A stretch of DNA of 12,421 nt from contig CALMBJ010000172.1 of assembly GCA_937860175.1 (NCBI GenBank), positions 1-12,421 of the forward strand, read 5' to 3'. Shown piece by piece: positions 1 through 6,238 of this stretch. The position numbers and the translations under genes were made by a program. Each line of letters begins with the position of its first letter. Position 1 is the first letter of the stretch. Below the pieces are notes generated by a model. That model saw only the letters and a list, made by a program, of their open reading frames with translations, ran no database searches and was not told where the DNA came from. This stretch comes from an uncultured Actinomycetes bacterium. GTDB lineage: Bacteria; Actinomycetota; Actinomycetes; Nanopelagicales; Nanopelagicaceae.

Positions 1-41
1 ACAGCAAGGTGGAGGACCTCCAGATATAGATAGGTAGATAC

Positions 42-419
42 ATGGCACGTCTCGTCGGTGTCGATCTTCCACGCGAAAAGCGTTTGGAAATCGCACTCAC
101 TTACATCTTTGGAATGGGTCTTACCCGTTCTCAAAAGACATTAGCAGCAACTGGCATTAGTCCAGATATTCGCGTTAAGGATCTGCAAGAAGCAGATCTA
201 GCAAAGCTTCGCGAATACATCGAAGCAAACTTCAAAATCGAAGGTGACCTTCGTCGTGAAATTTCCGGCGACATTCGTCGCAAGGTTGAAATCCAGAGCT
301 ACCAAGGTATTCGTCACCGCAAGGGACTACCTGTTCGTGGTCAGCGCACACACACAAATGCGCGTACACGTAAGGGACCTCGTAAGGCAATTGCAGGTAA
401 GAAGAAGGTGACTAAGTAA
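42..419 (+). CDS. rpsM: 30S ribosomal protein S13
   Basis: S13 sits in the head of the small ribosomal subunit, contacting the P-site tRNA and 50S bridges. The 125-residue product has the family length, the start [14 protein letters not shown], the helix-two-turn-helix middle, and the diagnostic basic tail ([18 protein letters not shown], then NARTRKGP near residues 107-114). It is the first complete gene of an alpha-operon order. The ATG at 42 is chosen because the family N-terminus matches exactly. The upstream 41 bases hold a GGAGG at 11-15, but it is about 26 bases from the start, so the actual ribosome site is weak (an AGG at 32-34) or uses a different structure. The stop overlaps the next start (TAATG), implying translational coupling to rpsK. 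The call is certain by sequence family. Confidence 0.98.
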   Translation: MARLVGVDLPREKRLEIALTYIFGMGLTRSQKTLAATGISPDIRVKDLQEADLAKLREYIEANFKIEGDLRREISGDIRRKVEIQSYQGIRHRKGLPVRGQRTHTNARTRKGPRKAIAGKKKVTK

Positions 420-838
420 TGGCCGCTCCTAAGTCAAAGACTGCTACAGCAGCTAAGGGCAAAGTTAAGCTTCGTAAGAAAGAGAAGAAGAACATTGCAG
501 TTGGTAAGGCGTTCATCAAGAGCACTTTCAACAACACAATCATTTCTATTACAGACCCAACGGGCGCTGTTATCTCTTGGTCTTCATCAGGCCAGGTTGG
601 TTACAAGGGCTCACGTAAGTCGACTCCATTCGCAGCACAGCTTGCAGCAGAAGCAGCAGCTCGTCGCGCACAGGAGCACGGCCTAAAGAAGGTTGATGTA
701 TTTGTTAAGGGACCAGGATCTGGTCGCGAAACAGCAATCCGTTCATTGCAAGCAGCAGGCCTAGAAGTTGGAGCCATCTCAGATGTAACTCCAGCTCCAC
801 ACAACGGCTGCCGCCCACCGAAACCACGTCGAGTTTAA
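419..838 (+). CDS. rpsK: 30S ribosomal protein S11
   Basis: S11 lies on the platform of the 30S subunit near the mRNA exit region. The 139-residue product begins with a Lys-rich tail of about 25 residues, followed by the conserved core ([18 protein letters not shown]) and the highly conserved C-terminal part [18 protein letters not shown] and [13 protein letters not shown]. The ATG shares one base with the rpsM stop. A purine-rich GAAGGTG about ten bases upstream, inside rpsM, can serve as ribosome binding site. Length and ends agree with actinobacterial S11. It is cotranscribed with its neighbours by position. Confidence 0.98.
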   Translation: MAAPKSKTATAAKGKVKLRKKEKKNIAVGKAFIKSTFNNTIISITDPTGAVISWSSSGQVGYKGSRKSTPFAAQLAAEAAARRAQEHGLKKVDVFVKGPGSGRETAIRSLQAAGLEVGAISDVTPAPHNGCRPPKPRRV

Positions 839-854
839 GGAAGGAAGAGAATAA

Positions 855-1481
855 ATGGCTCGTTATACCGGAGCAGACTGCAAGCGTTGCCGTCGCGAAA
901 AAGTAAAGCTCTTCCTGAAGGGCTCAAAGTGCGATGGACCAAAGTGTCCTATCGAATCACGTCCTTATCCACCAGGACAGCACGGCCGTGGCCGTTCAAA
1001 GGAATCTGAGTACCTATTGCAGATGCGCGAAAAGCAAAAGTGCGCACGTATTTATGGTGTTCTAGAAAAGCAGTTCCGTGGTTACTACGAAGAGGCTAAC
1101 CGCAAGCAGGGCAAGACAGGTGAAAACCTTCTCGTCATTCTTGAGACACGTCTCGACAACGTTGTGTTCCGTGCAGGCTTTGCAAAGAGCCGCGACATGG
1201 CACGTCAGCTAGTTCGTCACGGTCACTTCTTGGTAAATGGTAAGAAGGTAAACATTCCTTCATTCCGTGTCTCTGCAATGGACATCATCGATGTTCTTCC
1301 AAAGTCATTGGATCTCACACCATTCATCGTTGCTAGCGCAGAGCTTGGCGAGAAGGCAGTACCAGCATGGATGGAGGTTGTTGGTTCACAGATGCGAATC
1401 ATCATTCACTCAGTTCCTGCTCGTGCGGTCATCGACACACAGGTTCAAGAGCAGCTAATCGTTGAACTTTATTCCAAGTAA
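855..1481 (+). CDS. rpsD: 30S ribosomal protein S4, zinc-binding (C+) type
   Basis: S4 is a primary 16S rRNA binder that nucleates 30S assembly; in some bacteria it also represses its own operon. The 208-residue product has the N-terminal S4 domain with four cysteines at 9, 12, 26 and 31 (CX2C-X13-CX4C), the zinc-ribbon arrangement of C+ type S4. The motif RPYPPGQHGRGR follows near 36-47, then an S4 RNA-binding fold around 98-160 (LETRLDNVVFRAGFA, RQLVRHGHFLVNGKKV). A strong AAGGAAGG ribosome site lies 8-16 bases before the ATG. From memory, the Mycobacterium and Streptomyces proteins lack these cysteines, so the C+ form is a lineage detail worth noting. It lies between rpsK and rpoA, as in mycobacteria. 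Confidence 0.98.
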   Translation: MARYTGADCKRCRREKVKLFLKGSKCDGPKCPIESRPYPPGQHGRGRSKESEYLLQMREKQKCARIYGVLEKQFRGYYEEANRKQGKTGENLLVILETRLDNVVFRAGFAKSRDMARQLVRHGHFLVNGKKVNIPSFRVSAMDIIDVLPKSLDLTPFIVASAELGEKAVPAWMEVVGSQMRIIIHSVPARAVIDTQVQEQLIVELYSK

Positions 1482-1605
1482 TTTTTGAAAGTCTTGTGCG
1501 CAAGCACAAGACATGCGGGCAGTACTTAGTAGGGCCCCTGATTGAAGGATCAGGGGAAAGAGCGGAAATCAAATAGTGGATTTCCCCGAATGAAGAGGAG
1601 CAGCA
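1482..1605 (+). promoter_or_regulatory. Three-hairpin structured spacer between rpsD and rpoA
   Basis: This 124-base gap contains three hairpins in a row. Hairpin 1 (1491-1512) is a perfect 9-bp stem, GTCTTGTGC/GCACAAGAC, closed by a GCAA (GNRA) tetraloop. Hairpin 2 (1535-1556) is a perfect 8-bp stem, CCCCTGAT/ATCAGGGG, with a 6-base loop. Hairpin 3 (1564-1585) is a 7-bp stem, GGAAATC/GATTTCC, with an 8-base loop. GGGGAAA (1553-1559) can instead pair with TTTCCCC (1581-1587), which would break hairpins 2 and 3, so two alternative folds exist. None has a T-tract, so they are not classical terminators. No convincing -35/-10 pair was seen. A GAGGAG ribosome site (1595-1600) precedes the rpoA GTG. 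A cis-regulatory RNA or an mRNA processing/stability element is inferred; the function is unknown. Confidence 0.6.
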
Positions 1606-2619
1606 GTGCTAATTGCACAACGTCCAACTCTCAGCGAAGAAGTAGTTTCTGAGCATCGCTCACGGTTCATCATTGAGCCGCTAGAGCCAGGCTTTGGTTA
1701 CACACTCGGTAACAGCATGCGTCGTACATTGCTTTCATCTATTCCAGGTGCAGCAGTTACAAGCATTCGCGTTGCAGGTGCACTTCACGAGTTCACAACT
1801 CTTGAAGGAGTTAAGGAAGATCTCACCGATATCGTTTTGAACATCAAGAACTTGGTGCTTTCATCAGATAACGATGAGCCAGCAGTTGTTTACATCCGCA
1901 AGTCAGGTGCCGGTGCAGTTACTGGTGCAGATATCGCGGTTCCAGCTGGCGTAGAAGTTCACAACCCTGAGCTTCACATTGCAACACTTAATGGCAAGGG
2001 CAATCTTGAGATTGAACTTACAGTTGAGCGTGGCCGTGGTTACGTAACAGCGGTACAAAACAAGCAGGCTGGCGCAGAAATCGGTCGCATTCCTGTTGAC
2101 TCAATCTATTCACCAGTTTTGAAGGTTACATACAAGGTAGAAGCAACTCGCGTTGAACAGCGCACAGACTTCGATCGCCTTGTTGTAGATGTAGAAACAA
2201 AGCCATCAATGAAGCCACGCGATGCTGTTGCATCAGCGGGACGCACATTGGTTGAGCTATTCGGTCTTGCACGTGAACTCAACCTTGATGCTGAAGGCAT
2301 CGAGATGGGGCCATCTGTAATGGATGCAGCACTTGCTGCAGATCTCGCTCTTCCAATTGAAGATCTAGATCTAACAGTTCGTTCATACAACTGCTTGAAG
2401 CGCGAAGGCATTCACACAGTTGGCGAGCTAGTTAACCGTTCAGAGGCTGACTTGCTAGATATCCGTAACTTTGGTTCAAAGTCAATTGATGAGGTCAAGG
2501 CAAAGCTTGTCTCAATGGGAATGTCTCTTAAGGACAGCCCAGTTGGTTTCGATCCAACCCAACATCAGAACTACAACGCATCAGTCGACGATGATTTCGT
2601 CGATGCAGAGCAGGCCTAG
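1606..2619 (+). CDS. rpoA: DNA-directed RNA polymerase subunit alpha
   Basis: The alpha subunit dimerises to seed RNA polymerase assembly and contacts promoter UP elements and activators. The 337-residue product starts MLIAQRPTL, typical of Actinobacteria. The N-terminal dimerisation domain (about 1-235) includes [14 protein letters not shown] at 27-40. The C-terminal domain is at about 250-302, with the DNA-contacting [10 protein letters not shown] (259-268; R259 and N262 match E. coli R265 and N268) and [14 protein letters not shown] at 288-301. An acidic tail ([10 protein letters not shown]) ends the protein. The start is GTG with GAGGAG five bases upstream. The region before it is the three-hairpin spacer, so synthesis of alpha may be set separately from the upstream ribosomal proteins. 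Confidence 0.99.
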   Translation: MLIAQRPTLSEEVVSEHRSRFIIEPLEPGFGYTLGNSMRRTLLSSIPGAAVTSIRVAGALHEFTTLEGVKEDLTDIVLNIKNLVLSSDNDEPAVVYIRKSGAGAVTGADIAVPAGVEVHNPELHIATLNGKGNLEIELTVERGRGYVTAVQNKQAGAEIGRIPVDSIYSPVLKVTYKVEATRVEQRTDFDRLVVDVETKPSMKPRDAVASAGRTLVELFGLARELNLDAEGIEMGPSVMDAALAADLALPIEDLDLTVRSYNCLKREGIHTVGELVNRSEADLLDIRNFGSKSIDEVKAKLVSMGMSLKDSPVGFDPTQHQNYNASVDDDFVDAEQA

Positions 2620-2629
2620 GAGATAAGAA

Positions 2630-2995
2630 ATGCCAACACCAAGCAAAGGTCCTCGTCTGGGTTCAGGCCCATCACATGAGCGACTACTTCTACGCACACT
2701 CGCAGAGCAGTTGTTCGAGCACGGCAAGATCACGACAACAGAGGCTAAGGCAAAGCGCCTACGTCCTTTGGCTGAGAAGCTAGTTACCTTCGCAAAGAAG
2801 GGCGATCTAGCAGCTCGTCGTCAGGTCATGGCACAGATTCAGAACAAGAGTGTTGTACATGCACTCTTCACTGAAATCGGTCCACGCTTTGCAACACGCG
2901 AAGGCGGATACACACGTATTACTAAGGTCGGTCCTCGCAAGGGTGACAACGCACCAATGGCTGTAATTGAGCTACTAACTGAGAAAGATAAGTAA
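2630..2995 (+). CDS. rplQ: 50S ribosomal protein L17
   Basis: L17 is a large-subunit protein near the peptide exit tunnel. The 121-residue product has the family core: [20 protein letters not shown] at the start, [19 protein letters not shown] (36-54), and the C-terminal [25 protein letters not shown]. It lacks the long Ala/Glu-rich C-terminal extension seen in many high-GC actinobacterial L17 proteins, so this is a short form. An AGGAG ribosome site at 2618-2622 overlaps the rpoA stop codon, indicating close coupling. It is the last ribosomal gene of this operon and is followed directly by terminator-like structures. Confidence 0.98.
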   Translation: MPTPSKGPRLGSGPSHERLLLRTLAEQLFEHGKITTTEAKAKRLRPLAEKLVTFAKKGDLAARRQVMAQIQNKSVVHALFTEIGPRFATREGGYTRITKVGPRKGDNAPMAVIELLTEKDK

Positions 2996-3008
2996 AACTT
3001 TCTTTTTT
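2982..3008 (+). terminator. Weak AT-rich hairpin with T-run at the rplQ end
   Basis: AGAAAG (2982-2987) pairs with CTTTCT (2998-3003) around a 10-base loop, and the 3' arm runs into six T residues (3003-3008). The stem has only two G-C pairs and overlaps the last codons of rplQ. It is at best a minor terminator ahead of the stronger hairpin at 3029-3060. Confidence 0.25.
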
Positions 3009-3021
3009 AGAAATAATTATC

Positions 3022-3804
3022 ATGACGGAACCCACTCTCTACCCTGAGAGTGGGTTTCTTCGTTTACGGATCGATCTTGCATACGATGGAACAAACTTTT
3101 CTGGATGGGGAAAACAACCAGATCGCAGAACGGTGCAGGAAGAGGTCGAGAAAGCGTTAACGACTGCAACTCAATCAAAGATTGAAACCATTGTTGCGGG
3201 GCGCACAGATGCAGGCGTACATGCGATAGGTCAGGTCATACACGTTGATGTACCAAACACACTCAATTTAGATGAGTTGAGCTACAAGTTAAATCGTATG
3301 TTGGATACCGATGTGCGAATCATGAAGGTCTCAGTCGTTACCGGTCCTTTCAATGCTCGGTTCTCAGCCCTTAGCCGCCACTACACATACAAAATTTTGG
3401 ATGGAAACCAAACCATCCCACCACTTGATCGGTTAGATGTAGCCCCTTGGTACCGTGATTTAGATGTAGAGCTCATGAATCAGGCGAGCGCCTTATTGCT
3501 AGGTAGCCACGACTTCGCCGCCTACTGCAAGTTCCGAGAAGGCTCGACAACTATCCGCAACCTTCAACGCTTCCAATGGAGCAGAGACTCCGCCGGGTTT
3601 CTTATTGGTGATGTTGTTGCCGATTCATTTTGCTATTCGATGGTTCGAAACTTGGTGGGAGCGGTGGTCTGCGTGGCAGATGGGCGTTTTGGCCCAGAGT
3701 GGATCGAGCAGACCCTGGCAAACAAGGTTCGGATCTCAGATAGCTTGGTCTTTCCAGCTTGCGGGCTCACCCTTCGCCAAGTTGAGTATCCAAGCGTGAT
3801 TTAA
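3022..3804 (+). CDS. truA: tRNA pseudouridine(38-40) synthase TruA
   Basis: TruA converts uridines 38-40 in the anticodon arm of tRNAs to pseudouridine, in the cytosol. The 260-residue product shows the N-terminal RIDLAYDGTNFSGWGKQP (residues 16-33) and the catalytic loop AGRTDAGVHAIGQV with the nucleophile Asp63. Conserved SRHYTYKIL, HDFAAYCKF and the C-terminal SFCYSMVRNLVGAVV follow. The ATG at 3022 is chosen because no ATG, GTG or TTG occurs in frame between it and the conserved YDG motif. The upstream bases (TAGAAATAATTATC) contain no Shine-Dalgarno sequence. The first codons also form the terminator-like hairpin at 3029-3060, so expression may depend on readthrough or on a start close to the ATG. 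Its place after rplQ is the usual actinobacterial one. Confidence 0.95.
   Translation: MTEPTLYPESGFLRLRIDLAYDGTNFSGWGKQPDRRTVQEEVEKALTTATQSKIETIVAGRTDAGVHAIGQVIHVDVPNTLNLDELSYKLNRMLDTDVRIMKVSVVTGPFNARFSALSRHYTYKILDGNQTIPPLDRLDVAPWYRDLDVELMNQASALLLGSHDFAAYCKFREGSTTIRNLQRFQWSRDSAGFLIGDVVADSFCYSMVRNLVGAVVCVADGRFGPEWIEQTLANKVRISDSLVFPACGLTLRQVEYPSVI
3029..3060 (+). terminator. Intrinsic terminator overlapping the truA 5' end
   Basis: CCCACTCTC (3031-3039) and GAGAGTGGG (3046-3054) form a perfect 9-bp stem with a 6-base loop. Two flanking A-T pairs extend it to 11 bp, and a T-rich tail (TTTCTTCGTTT from 3055) follows. This is the classical form of a rho-independent terminator, 34 bases after the rplQ stop, so it probably ends the alpha operon. 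It lies inside codons 3-12 of truA when that gene is read from its only usual in-frame start. Confidence 0.75.
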
Positions 3805-3813
3805 AGGGCCATT

Positions 3814-3842
3814 TTGACCCTTGAGCCTGGCGCGGGTACCCT
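3814..3842 (+). promoter_or_regulatory. Promoter of the rplM-rpsI operon
   Basis: TTGACC (3814-3819) and TACCCT (3837-3842) are separated by exactly 17 bases. They match the vegetative-sigma consensus with the TANNNT -10 box common in Actinobacteria. They lie just after the truA stop and about 60 bases before the rplM start, predicting a transcript start near 3849. Confidence 0.75.
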
Positions 3843-3851
3843 TACTCCTCT

Positions 3852-3867
3852 GCGCCTGAGAAGGTGC
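3852..3867 (+). promoter_or_regulatory. 5' leader hairpin of rplM mRNA
   Basis: GCGCCT (3852-3857) pairs with AGGTGC (3862-3867) through five Watson-Crick pairs and one G-U, closed by a GAGA (GNRA) tetraloop. It would sit almost at the 5' end of the transcript from the promoter above. Leader RNAs that control rplM are known in other bacteria (L13 leader). Whether this one binds L13 is inference; a plain 5' stabilising hairpin is the alternative. Confidence 0.4.
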
Positions 3868-3902
3868 CGTCAATATAAACAGAAAAGAAGGTAGGCAAAA
3901 GC

Positions 3903-4355
3903 GTGCGTACATACAGTCCAAAAGCTGGTGATGCGGTCCGTAACTGGCACATCATCGATGCACAAGATGTGGTCTTGGGCCGTCTTGCAACACATGCTGC
4001 AGTTCTACTTCGTGGAAAGCACAAGCCAACATTTGCTCCACACATGGACATGGGCGACTTCGTCATTGTCATCAACGCAGAAAAGATTTCATTGTCAGGT
4101 AACAAGGCAGCACAGAAGTGGGCTCACCAGCACTCAGGTTTTCCAGGCGGCTTAACTTCTACTGTGTACGGCGAGCTTCTTGAGAAGCACCCAACACGTG
4201 CAGTTGAAAAGGCGATCAAGGGAATGCTTCCAAAGAACTCTCTCGGAAAGCAGATCGCATCAAAGCTTAAGGTTTACGCAGGTCCAGAGCACCCACATGC
4301 TGCTCAAGCACCAAAGCCATATGTATTCAATCAAGTTTCACAAATCGTGAAGTAA
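3903..4355 (+). CDS. rplM: 50S ribosomal protein L13
   Basis: L13 is an early assembly protein of the large subunit. The 150-residue product carries [17 protein letters not shown] (14-30), the [23 protein letters not shown] core (37-59), the signature [10 protein letters not shown] (106-115) and [16 protein letters not shown] (122-137). The start is GTG at 3903, giving MRTYSPK as in actinobacterial relatives. Purine-rich GAAGGTAGG (3887-3895) lies 7 or more bases before it. It is the first gene after the promoter at 3814-3842 and is separated from rpsI by only 11 bases. Length is a few residues above the E. coli protein, as usual here. Confidence 0.98.
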   Translation: MRTYSPKAGDAVRNWHIIDAQDVVLGRLATHAAVLLRGKHKPTFAPHMDMGDFVIVINAEKISLSGNKAAQKWAHQHSGFPGGLTSTVYGELLEKHPTRAVEKAIKGMLPKNSLGKQIASKLKVYAGPEHPHAAQAPKPYVFNQVSQIVK

Positions 4356-4366
4356 GGGAAAAGTAA

Positions 4367-4849
4367 ATGTCAGAGAACTACGATCTAATCGACAACGAAG
4401 AAGCTCCTACTTCATACTCAACATCATCACCAGCTCCAGCAACTAACCGTCCAGCTATCAAGGCACCAGGTGCAGGTACTGGTCGTCGTAAGGAAGCTGT
4501 TGCACGTGTTCGTCTTGTTCCAGGAACAGGTCGTTGGGTTGTAAACGGTAAGACTCTTGAGAACTACTTCCCAAACAAGGTTCACCAACAACTAGTGTCA
4601 GAGCCATTCCGCACAGTTGGTGCTGAGAATCAGTACGATGTTTTTGCTCGCATCAACGGTGGTGGAGTTTCAGGTCAAGCTGGCGCACTTCGTTTAGGTG
4701 TTGCTCGTTCACTCAACCAGATTGATGAAGAAGCAAACCGTCCAGCACTGAAAAAAGCTGGATTCCTTTCACGTGATGCACGTGTTATTGAGCGCAAGAA
4801 GTACGGTCTTAAGAAGGCTCGTAAGCGTTCTCAATACTCAAAGCGTTAA
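4367..4849 (+). CDS. rpsI: 30S ribosomal protein S9
   Basis: S9 is a small-subunit head protein whose C-terminal tail reaches the P-site tRNA. The 160-residue product has a non-conserved, acidic then Pro/Ser/Ala-rich extension of about 35 residues, typical of Actinobacteria. The core follows ([20 protein letters not shown] from 37, then [20 protein letters not shown]) and the invariant ending QYSKR. An AAGGG ribosome site lies eight bases upstream of the ATG, right after the rplM stop. The gene shares the rplM promoter, and 24 bases separate it from glmM, with no terminator in between. Confidence 0.98.
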   Translation: MSENYDLIDNEEAPTSYSTSSPAPATNRPAIKAPGAGTGRRKEAVARVRLVPGTGRWVVNGKTLENYFPNKVHQQLVSEPFRTVGAENQYDVFARINGGGVSGQAGALRLGVARSLNQIDEEANRPALKKAGFLSRDARVIERKKYGLKKARKRSQYSKR

Positions 4850-4873
4850 TTCACTTTTATCAAAGGAGTTCCA

Positions 4874-6226
4874 ATGGCGCTTTTTGGCACCGATGGAATC
4901 CGTGGCTTAGCCAATCGTGATCTCACCGCAGAACTCGCATTAGATGTTTCTGTCGCTGCTGCGCATATATTGGTGGAGAGCTCATCAAATAAAGACCACC
5001 AACCGACCGCAATTGTTGGCCAGGATTCGCGTGCTTCAGGTGAGTTTCTAGAGGCAGCTGTCGTTGCTGGCTTAACCAGCGCCGGAATCAATGTCTACCG
5101 AGTCGGTGTTCTTCCAACCCCTGCAATTGCGCATCTTGTCGCTGAATTGAAGTGCGATCTTGGCGTAATGATCTCTGCTTCACACAATCCAATGCCAGAT
5201 AACGGAATCAAGTTGTTTGCACGGGGTGGTGGCAAGTTAGATGATGCGATCGAAGCTCGAATCGAAGCTCGCATGGGTGAAGATTGGGAGCGCCCAACTG
5301 GTCGAAATGTTGGCCGAGTGATTAATGATGATGCTGTAACTGAGAAGTACTTAACCCATCTGTTGGCCTCTGTCGAGACACCGCTAAAGGGTTTAAAGAT
5401 CGTTGTCGATTGCGCAAATGGTGCATCCTCATTTGTTGCTCCCGAGGTTTATCGCCGAGCAGGTGCTGAAGTAATTGCAATCTTTAATCAACCAGATGGT
5501 TGGAATATCAATGATGATTGCGGATCAACCCATCTTCATCAACTTCGTTCAGCGGTACTTAAAGAGGGTGCAGATCTTGGAATCGCGCACGATGGCGATG
5601 CTGATCGCTGCTTAGCTATTGATGCAGCAGGCAATGAGATCGACGGTGATCACATTCTTACAATCTTGGCTCGTGGATTTAAAGCACGTGGGGTTTTGAA
5701 ATCTGACACAGTTGTTGGAACTGTAATGAGCAACCTTGGATTTATGCATGCGATGAAGGATGCTCAAATCAATGTAGTAACGACTCCAGTTGGCGACCGA
5801 TACGTTTTGGAAAACATGATCGCAAATGATTACTCATTGGGTGGAGAGCAGTCGGGCCATGTAATCATGCGTCAACTGGCTAACACCGGCGATGGGTTGT
5901 TAACCGCTCTTCAACTGATGCAAGAGGTCGTACGTACGGGTAAGACTCTTCAAGAGTTAGCCGCCACCATGGTGCGTTTCCCACAAGTTTTGATTAACGT
6001 TAAAAATGTGGCCAAGGATAAATTGCCAGCAAACACAGCTATCGCAGCAGCGGTAAAAAGAGCTGAGGATCGCTTGGGTGATTCAGGCCGCGTTTTATTG
6101 AGGGCATCTGGAACAGAGCCCCTAGTAAGAGTCATGGTTGAAGCCGCCAGTGATAGCCTTGCGCAAGAAGTTGCACAAGATCTTGCAGATGTAGTTCAAG
6201 CAGAGCTTTCTATTTCGACGAACTAG
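4874..6226 (+). CDS. glmM: Phosphoglucosamine mutase
   Basis: GlmM converts glucosamine-6-phosphate to glucosamine-1-phosphate on the route to UDP-GlcNAc for peptidoglycan. The 450-residue protein has the four-domain alpha-D-phosphohexomutase layout: start FGTDGIRG, catalytic phosphoserine loop ISASHNPMPDNG with Ser103, metal loop DGDADR (240-245), sugar loop GGEQSGH (323-329) and phosphate-binding RASGTEPLVRV (410-420). All key residues are present and length is as expected. A strong AAAGGAG lies five bases before the ATG. A 24-base gap from rpsI and no visible promoter suggest cotranscription with the ribosomal genes, a common actinobacterial arrangement. The glmS start follows 12 bases after its stop, so consecutive pathway steps are encoded together. 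Confidence 0.98.
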   Translation: MALFGTDGIRGLANRDLTAELALDVSVAAAHILVESSSNKDHQPTAIVGQDSRASGEFLEAAVVAGLTSAGINVYRVGVLPTPAIAHLVAELKCDLGVMISASHNPMPDNGIKLFARGGGKLDDAIEARIEARMGEDWERPTGRNVGRVINDDAVTEKYLTHLLASVETPLKGLKIVVDCANGASSFVAPEVYRRAGAEVIAIFNQPDGWNINDDCGSTHLHQLRSAVLKEGADLGIAHDGDADRCLAIDAAGNEIDGDHILTILARGFKARGVLKSDTVVGTVMSNLGFMHAMKDAQINVVTTPVGDRYVLENMIANDYSLGGEQSGHVIMRQLANTGDGLLTALQLMQEVVRTGKTLQELAATMVRFPQVLINVKNVAKDKLPANTAIAAAVKRAEDRLGDSGRVLLRASGTEPLVRVMVEAASDSLAQEVAQDLADVVQAELSISTN

Positions 6227-6238
6227 GAGTAATTAAGT

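Noticed and set aside
1..37. Possible C-terminal tail of rpmJ (L36), reading QQG before an extension and a TAG at 35-37.
   Set aside because: L36 normally ends at Gln-Gly. The following eight residues do not fit, and other frames are also open over so short a stretch. Gene order makes rpmJ plausible just upstream, but the sequence here does not show it.
1731..2411. Minus-strand open frames of 60-160 codons opposite rpoA, glmS, livH and other genes.
   Set aside because: They lie antisense to strongly conserved genes, match no known family, lack ribosome sites, and are explained by codon bias on the + strand.
3804..3822. AAGGG/CCCTT inverted repeat after truA as a terminator.
   Set aside because: The stem has only five pairs, there is no T-tail, and it overlaps the -35 box of the rplM promoter.
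5249..5272. Near-perfect 12-base tandem repeat in glmM encoding IEAR twice.
   Set aside because: The helix has the same length in other GlmM proteins as I recall them, so it looks like ordinary coding sequence and not a recent duplication.
6227..6238. A glmS ribozyme/riboswitch before glmS.
   Set aside because: Only 12 bases separate glmM and glmS, and they are taken up by the ribosome binding site, so no ribozyme can fit.
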